Translations under genes and position numbers: made by a program
Notes under the pieces: model-generated
Told to the model about the DNA's origin: nothing
Seen by the model: only the letters and a program-made list of their open reading frames with translations
Databases searched by the model: none
Source: CBDDRG01 sp051306415
GTDB lineage: Bacteria > Pseudomonadota > Gammaproteobacteria > Pseudomonadales > Porticoccaceae
Length of the DNA stretch: 9,388 nt
NCBI GenBank assembly: GCA_051306415.1
Contig: JBPPNE010000187.1
Location: 1-9,388 of the forward strand
Direction of reading: 5' to 3'
Shown here: positions 5,838-9,388 of the stretch, piece after piece
Position numbering within the stretch: position 1 is the stretch's first letter
How the letters are laid out: every line of letters begins with the position of its first letter

Positions 5838-5926
5838 TTCTGCGGACGGTTGCCGCAGAAGCGGCTGGATGCCCTTTCTCTGGGGAGATCCCCCAGAATC
5901 GTCCACCAGCCGCCTCTCCGCAGGAG
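5838..5926 (+). promoter_or_regulatory. Three-stem structured leader with an alternative fold that covers the Shine-Dalgarno
   Basis: Stem P1 pairs TTCTGCGG (5838-5845) with CCGCAGAA (5853-5860), eight pairs, seven-base loop. Stem P2 pairs GCGGCTGG (5861-5868) with CCAGCCGC (5906-5913), eight pairs, enclosing stem P3, TCTGGGG (5879-5885) with CCCCAGA (5891-5897). The left arm of P1 (5838-5846) can instead pair with 5917-5925, nine pairs including one G-U, which buries the AGGAG at 5922-5926 while leaving P2 and P3 intact. The two folds exclude each other, the pattern of a translational riboswitch or thermosensor. It matches no riboswitch class I know. The stretch could also be the coding start of a longer protein from an ATG at 5820. 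Confidence 0.45.
5922..5926 (+). promoter_or_regulatory. Ribosome binding site deciding a TTG start for the YejM-like gene
   Basis: AGGAG is followed by seven bases and then TTG at 5934-5936, in frame with the sulfatase-fold protein. The competing ATG at 5820 has AGGGA (5806-5810) nine bases upstream, but would add 38 Arg/Pro-rich residues (MPRALTFCGRLPQKRLDALS...) before the usual N-terminus of the family. Confidence 0.6.
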
Positions 5927-5933
5927 TGCTCCG

Positions 5934-7829
5934 TTGTCAAACATTGTTACCGGCGCTATCGGCCAAAGCCCGATCAAGCGCCAACTGACGTTCTTCTACC
6001 TGTTCGGATTTGTGGCGCTTGCCGCAATTTGCCTCGTCACTAACGATCGCCTGTTCGCAACTCCAAATGGGGTCCCGGTCTACCCGATTCTGCTGCTTGC
6101 GACCTATCCGGCGATGTATCTGTTGCCAGCGATTCTACTGAGCGCCATCGCCGCTAGCCTTGCCCCCAGAAGGCGAGGCATCGTCGCCGGCATTGCCATC
6201 GTCGCGCTGGCGACAGTGGCGCTCCTGCTCGCCAGCGACCTGACCCTCTACGCGCTCTACGGCTTCCACATCAACGCCTTCGTGTGGAACGTGATTTCGA
6301 CCCGCGGCGGCATGGCGTCTCTCGGCTCTGATCAATTGTCCGTCAGCAGCCTGGCGGCCGCCCTGGCTGTGGTCATCGCAACGGCATGGGGGCTGTGGTT
6401 GCTGGCGGGTATCGCGGCCCGACGGCGCGCGGTCAAGCTATCCCGGCTGCTAGCGGTTTTCATACTGCTGACGCTGAGCGAACGCGCGCTCTACGCCGTC
6501 AACCACTTCTTTGCCAACGGCCCGGTACTGGAATTGGCCGCCAGCTTTCCGCTCCATCAGGCGGCCAGCGCCTCAAACCTGCTGGAGCGCCTCGGCTATC
6601 AGCGCAAGCAGAGCGATACGGTGAAGTTTGCGACTCTGGACGGTAGCGAGATCCACTACCCGCTGGCACCACTGACGGCGCGTCGGGGTGCTCAACCGCC
6701 CAACATCATCATGTTGGTGGTGGAATCCCTGCGCGCCGACATGCTGACGCCGGAGATCATGCCGAAACTCTGGCGTTTCTCGACCGGCGCACAGCGCTTT
6801 GATCGGCACTACAGTGGCGGCAACGGCACGCGCCAGGGCATGTTCTCCCTGTTCTACGGGCTCTATGGCAATAGCTGGGATCACTTCCTGTACAAGCGCC
6901 AATCGCCGGTGCTGTTCTCGGTTCTCGACCAGCATCACTATCAGCGCCTGGCCATCACCAGCGCGTCCTTTACCTATCCCGAGTTCGACCAGACCATCTT
7001 CGCAAGCTTCAAGCCCGAGGAACTGATCGAAGATAACCAGGGCGTCGCCTGGGGCCGCGACGTCCGCAATGTTGACCGCCTGTTGGCCTCACTGGCAACC
7101 GCGCCCAGCGATCGGCCACAGTATCGCTTCATGTTCTTCGAATCGACGCACGCCCGTTACAATTTTCCCGATGCGGCAGTGATTCGGCCGGACTACCTCA
7201 AGAGCGTCGATTACATGAAACTGTCCCCAGGCTACTTGCGGGACAACATCAAACCCTTCAAAAACCGCTACATCAACGCCGCACACCATGTCGACGCCCA
7301 GATCGGCCGCGTCCTCGACGCCTTCGAGGCCGGCAAGATGGCGCGCAACACCATCCTCGTCGTCACTGGCGATCACGGCGAGGCCTTCATGGAAAACGGC
7401 CGCTGGGGACACAATTCGGATTTCAGTGAAGAGCAGGTGCGGGTGCCCTTCGTGATGTCGATACCGGGACAGTCACCCGCGGTGATCCGCTACGCCACCT
7501 CTCACCTCGATCTCGTCTCGACCTTGCTGCCGCTACTCGGCGTCGACGCACCGGCGAACCAGTACTCTCTCGGCTGTCCCCTGCTGGCCGATCGCGACCG
7601 GCTGGTCGTGGTCAGTTCCTGGAACGACATTGGCGTCATCACTGCCAACGCCAAGATCGTCGTGCCGTTTGGCCATACCACCCAGCACACGAATCTGATC
7701 ACCTCCGTCGATGACAAGCCGATGGCGAACCGCGGCCTCGGTGAATTCCTGCCCACGGTGAAATTGGCGCTGGCGCGGGCAAACAGCTTCACGCTGCGGA
7801 CGCCGGTCACCAGCGTTCCGTTACGCTGA
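5934..7829 (+). CDS. YejM/PbgA-type inner-membrane sulfatase-fold protein (DUF3413-like)
   Basis: A 631-residue membrane protein. About five membrane segments (near 18-36, 48-77, 82-104, 138-160, 170-188) are followed by a basic linker and a periplasmic alkaline-phosphatase/sulfatase domain from about 256. It matches E. coli YejM along its length by eye: LYGFHINAFVWNV (108-120), IHYPLAPL (240-247), SGGNGTRQGMFSLFYGLYG (294-312). In E. coli, YejM (PbgA/LapC) restrains LapB and so FtsH-dependent LpxC turnover, controlling LPS level. Unlike E. coli YejM, metal-site residues are kept: E264 in VVESLRAD, T299 at the nucleophile position, D480-H481 in TGDHGEAF, and H493 in WGHNSDF, so it may be an active hydrolase or transferase. 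The TTG start is chosen for its AGGAG; an ATG at 5820 would add 38 residues. It converges on the next gene with a 31-bp gap. Confidence 0.88.
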   Translation: MSNIVTGAIGQSPIKRQLTFFYLFGFVALAAICLVTNDRLFATPNGVPVYPILLLATYPAMYLLPAILLSAIAASLAPRRRGIVAGIAIVALATVALLLASDLTLYALYGFHINAFVWNVISTRGGMASLGSDQLSVSSLAAALAVVIATAWGLWLLAGIAARRRAVKLSRLLAVFILLTLSERALYAVNHFFANGPVLELAASFPLHQAASASNLLERLGYQRKQSDTVKFATLDGSEIHYPLAPLTARRGAQPPNIIMLVVESLRADMLTPEIMPKLWRFSTGAQRFDRHYSGGNGTRQGMFSLFYGLYGNSWDHFLYKRQSPVLFSVLDQHHYQRLAITSASFTYPEFDQTIFASFKPEELIEDNQGVAWGRDVRNVDRLLASLATAPSDRPQYRFMFFESTHARYNFPDAAVIRPDYLKSVDYMKLSPGYLRDNIKPFKNRYINAAHHVDAQIGRVLDAFEAGKMARNTILVVTGDHGEAFMENGRWGHNSDFSEEQVRVPFVMSIPGQSPAVIRYATSHLDLVSTLLPLLGVDAPANQYSLGCPLLADRDRLVVVSSWNDIGVITANAKIVVPFGHTTQHTNLITSVDDKPMANRGLGEFLPTVKLALARANSFTLRTPVTSVPLR

Positions 7830-7860
7830 ACCAGGTTCGCCCAGCCACAGATTAGAGCGG

Positions 7861-8409
7861 CTAGAAACCCTTGATGCCATCGTCGAGCTGCACGCCGAAG
7901 GAATTCAGCGCCATGGATACCAGATTGTACTGACCCACGGTAAACACGATGTCCATCATCTGCTGAGTGTTGTAGATCGCGGCGAGACCTTTCCAGGTGG
8001 CGTCGGAAATGAATGCATCGGCGTGCAGTTCGTCCGTTGCCCGGATCAGCAGCGCCTCGGCCGGGGTCCAGCCCGGCGCGTCGGCACCGGCCTTGATCCG
8101 CTCCATATCGGCGTCGGTCATACCGGCTTCCTTGCCGATCACCACGTGCTGGCCCCACTCATAGCCCGCCCGGCACAGCCAGCCGATACGCAAAATGACA
8201 ATCTCACGGTCGCGCACCGAGATCGTCGACTTGCCCAGGATGTGATTGGCAAACACCAGCCAGCGCTTGCCCAGGGCCGGATGATTCGCCAGGGTTTTGA
8301 AGATATTGAGCACTCGCCCACCCATTTTGGCATTGCCAAACACGGCTTTCTGCTCGTCGCTCCAGGCCGACTCAGCGACCGGAGGAATGCGGGGACTGGT
8401 TAGACGCAT
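7861..8409 (-). CDS. Carboxymuconolactone decarboxylase (AhpD-like) family protein
   Basis: An all-alpha 182-residue protein of the CMD/AhpD family. The family marks are ISVRDREIVILRIGWLCRAGYEWGQHVVIGKEAG (63-96), with the YEWxxH pattern at Y83, E84, W85 and H88, and a second helical part VFTVGQYNLVSMALNSFGV (155-173). Only one cysteine (C79) is found in the core, so the CxxC pair that makes AhpD a peroxide-reducing thiol enzyme is absent. That leaves a decarboxylase, lactone-acting or unknown role. Annotated relatives of this subtype are mostly uncharacterised. The ATG at 8409 is preceded by GAGGG at 8417-8421, seven bases away. It lies downstream of greA on the same strand with an 83-bp gap and converges on the YejM-like gene; no partner for a complete pathway is seen except possibly the crotonase. 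Confidence 0.88.
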   Translation of the reverse strand: MRLTSPRIPPVAESAWSDEQKAVFGNAKMGGRVLNIFKTLANHPALGKRWLVFANHILGKSTISVRDREIVILRIGWLCRAGYEWGQHVVIGKEAGMTDADMERIKAGADAPGWTPAEALLIRATDELHADAFISDATWKGLAAIYNTQQMMDIVFTVGQYNLVSMALNSFGVQLDDGIKGF

Positions 8410-8424
8410 GGTTTTTCCCTCTGT

Positions 8425-8450
8425 TATTGGCCTACTATTGATATTGGCCT
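8425..8450. repeat. Nine-bp direct repeat upstream of the CMD-family gene
   Basis: TATTGGCCT occurs at 8425-8433 and 8442-8450, 17 bases apart, just upstream of the ribosome binding site of the CMD-family gene. The spacing of under two helical turns could suit a protein binding two sites, but two nine-base copies may also be chance. No convincing promoter or greA terminator was found in the rest of this gap. Confidence 0.4.
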
Positions 8451-8492
8451 GCTGGCCGGCGTAATCGCGCAGACGCCGAGCCGGCGCCCGAT

Positions 8493-8969
8493 TTAAAGAT
8501 GCTCCACCTTGTCGATATCGTATTCAAGCTCGCCCGACGGCGTCTTCACTACTACGGTTTCACCGACCGCCTTGCCCATCAACGCCCGCGCTATCGGCGA
8601 TTGATAGGAAATTTTGCTTTCGCGGACATTGGCTTCATCATCGCCAACGATTTTATAAGTCAGGACTTTGTCGGTTGCCACGTCGATGATCGACACCGTG
8701 ACGCCGAAGATCACTGTGCCGCTCGCCGGCAGCTTGGCGACATCAATGATCTGCACCCGGCTAAGTTTGTTTTCAATCTCCTGAATCCTGCCCTCGGCAA
8801 AACTCTGCTGCTCCCGGGCCGCATGGTATTCGGCATTCTCTTTCAAATCGCCGTGGGCACGAGCCTCGGCAATCGCGCGAATGATGCGCGGTCGATCCAC
8901 TTTCTTCAGTTGTTCAAGCTCCTGCCGCAACTTGGCTTCGCCCTCGACCGTCATGGGTATTTTGTTCAT
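8493..8969 (-). CDS. greA: Transcription elongation factor GreA
   Basis: GreA binds in the secondary channel of RNA polymerase and stimulates cleavage of backtracked RNA. With the ATG at 8969 the product is 158 residues, the E. coli length. The N-terminal coiled coil (about 1-75) carries the tip sequence HGDLKENAEYHAAREQQ with the acidic pair D41 and E44 that holds the catalytic magnesium. The FKBP-like C-terminal domain holds VIFG, YKIVGDDEA and SPIARALMGK. This start is chosen over an in-frame TTG at 8975 because AAGGA (8978-8982) is eight bases before the ATG but only two before the TTG. The ATG overlaps the carB stop by four bases (ATGA), indicating translational coupling. All key residues are present. 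Confidence 0.97.
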   Translation of the reverse strand: MNKIPMTVEGEAKLRQELEQLKKVDRPRIIRAIAEARAHGDLKENAEYHAAREQQSFAEGRIQEIENKLSRVQIIDVAKLPASGTVIFGVTVSIIDVATDKVLTYKIVGDDEANVRESKISYQSPIARALMGKAVGETVVVKTPSGELEYDIDKVEHL

Positions 8970-9388
8970 TCGCAAATTCCTTGGTGGAGCTCTTGCAAGC
9001 TGCGCACCCGCTGCTCACCGCCAAATTTCAGCGCCATGCACACCGCGTTGCCACCTGCCAGCGTCGTAGTGTAGTACACCCCATTGGCTTCAGCGCTAGA
9101 GCGAATAGCCGAGGAATCGGCAATTGCCTGGCGGCCTTCGGTCGTGTTCACAATCAGATCGATTTTCTTGTTCTTGATCATGTCGACGATATGCGGCCGG
9201 CCTTCCTTGACCTTGTTGACCAGCTCCACGGCAAGCCCGGCTTCCTGAATCAAGCGGGCGGTGCCCCGGGTGGCCACCAGTTTGAAGCCGAGCGCGAGCA
9301 ACTGGCGGGCGACATCGACGACACCGGCTTTGTCGGGCTCGCGCACGCTTATAAAGACAGTGCCGCGCCGAGGAATCTCGTCGCCGGC
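8966..9388 (-). CDS. carB: Carbamoyl-phosphate synthase large subunit, C-terminal end (cut by window edge)
   Basis: CarB makes carbamoyl phosphate from ammonia (released from glutamine by CarA), bicarbonate and two ATP, for arginine and pyrimidine synthesis. Only the last 140 of about 1070 codons are here. They cover the MGS-like allosteric domain that in E. coli binds UMP, IMP and ornithine: GTVFISVREPDKAGVVDVAR, GFKLVATRGTA, LVNKVKEGRPHIVDMIKN, IVNTTEGRQAIADS, VYYTTTLAGGNAVCMAL. These align closely with the E. coli C-terminus, including the NTT...R phosphate-binding segment. The stop codon overlaps the greA start by four bases. The frame is open to the window edge. Confidence 0.97.
   Translation of the reverse strand, partial: AGDEIPRRGTVFISVREPDKAGVVDVARQLLALGFKLVATRGTARLIQEAGLAVELVNKVKEGRPHIVDMIKNKKIDLIVNTTEGRQAIADSSAIRSSAEANGVYYTTTLAGGNAVCMALKFGGEQRVRSLQELHQGICE

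Noticed and set aside
4914..5933. Upstream part of a 971-codon plus-strand open frame leading into the YejM-like protein.
   Set aside because: The first ~600 bases are antisense to the well-supported crotonase gene and the translated sequence resembles no YejM N-terminus. It is a GC-rich open shadow; the family homology begins near 5934-5990.
7502..8158. Minus-strand open frame of 218 codons spanning the convergent junction of the YejM-like and CMD-family genes.
   Set aside because: It overlaps both real genes in the wrong frame, and its sequence is low-complexity Arg/Gly/Ala.
8440..8492. greA terminator.
   Set aside because: Only a five- to six-pair GC hairpin (CGCCG/CGGCG) without a U tract was found, too weak to annotate.
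1..9388. CRISPR array, tRNA, rRNA, insertion sequence or prophage gene.
   Set aside because: No regularly spaced repeats, no tRNA-like cloverleaf, no transposase or integrase motif was seen in any frame.

Overview
The window comes from a GC-rich gammaproteobacterial chromosome. The protein sequences are very close in layout and motif spacing to their Escherichia/Pseudomonas counterparts, and the order carB-greA ... yhbY/rlmE-ftsH-folP-glmM is the well-known gammaproteobacterial housekeeping block. I cannot name a genus from sequence alone.

Layout, left to right. On the minus strand, reading from about 4241 down to 1, lie rlmE (23S rRNA 2'-O-methyltransferase), ftsH (membrane AAA+ zinc protease), folP (dihydropteroate synthase) and the first half of glmM (phosphoglucosamine mutase, cut by the window edge). 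yhbY, a small ribosome-assembly RNA-binding protein, diverges from rlmE on the plus strand across a 55-bp shared promoter region. At the right end, on the minus strand, are the last 140 codons of carB (carbamoyl-phosphate synthase large subunit) and greA (transcript-cleavage factor), joined by an ATGA overlap.

Between greA and yhbY, where these genes are usually adjacent, sit three extra genes of about 3.7 kb: a crotonase-fold (enoyl-CoA hydratase/isomerase family) protein on the minus strand, a large inner-membrane sulfatase-fold protein of the YejM/PbgA type on the plus strand, and a carboxymuconolactone-decarboxylase-family protein on the minus strand. The crotonase lacks both usual catalytic glutamates. 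The YejM-like protein keeps the metal-site residues that E. coli YejM has lost.

The 411-bp gap between the divergent crotonase and YejM-like genes is the most information-rich non-coding stretch. It carries a good sigma-70 type promoter for the crotonase, a perfect tandem 14-bp repeat in that gene's leader, a sigma-E-like promoter pointing at the YejM-like gene, a 14-bp palindrome, and a three-stem leader whose first stem has an alternative partner covering the Shine-Dalgarno sequence. If real, the last would be a translational switch on an envelope/LPS-homeostasis gene. A second spot worth attention is the ftsH-folP junction, where a perfect 16-bp inverted repeat abuts the folP ribosome binding site and FolP homology runs upstream of any ordinary start codon, pointing to a possible AUC start.

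No tRNA, rRNA, CRISPR array, insertion sequence or phage gene was seen. All functional statements rest on reading motifs by eye and on remembered family sequences; no search was run.
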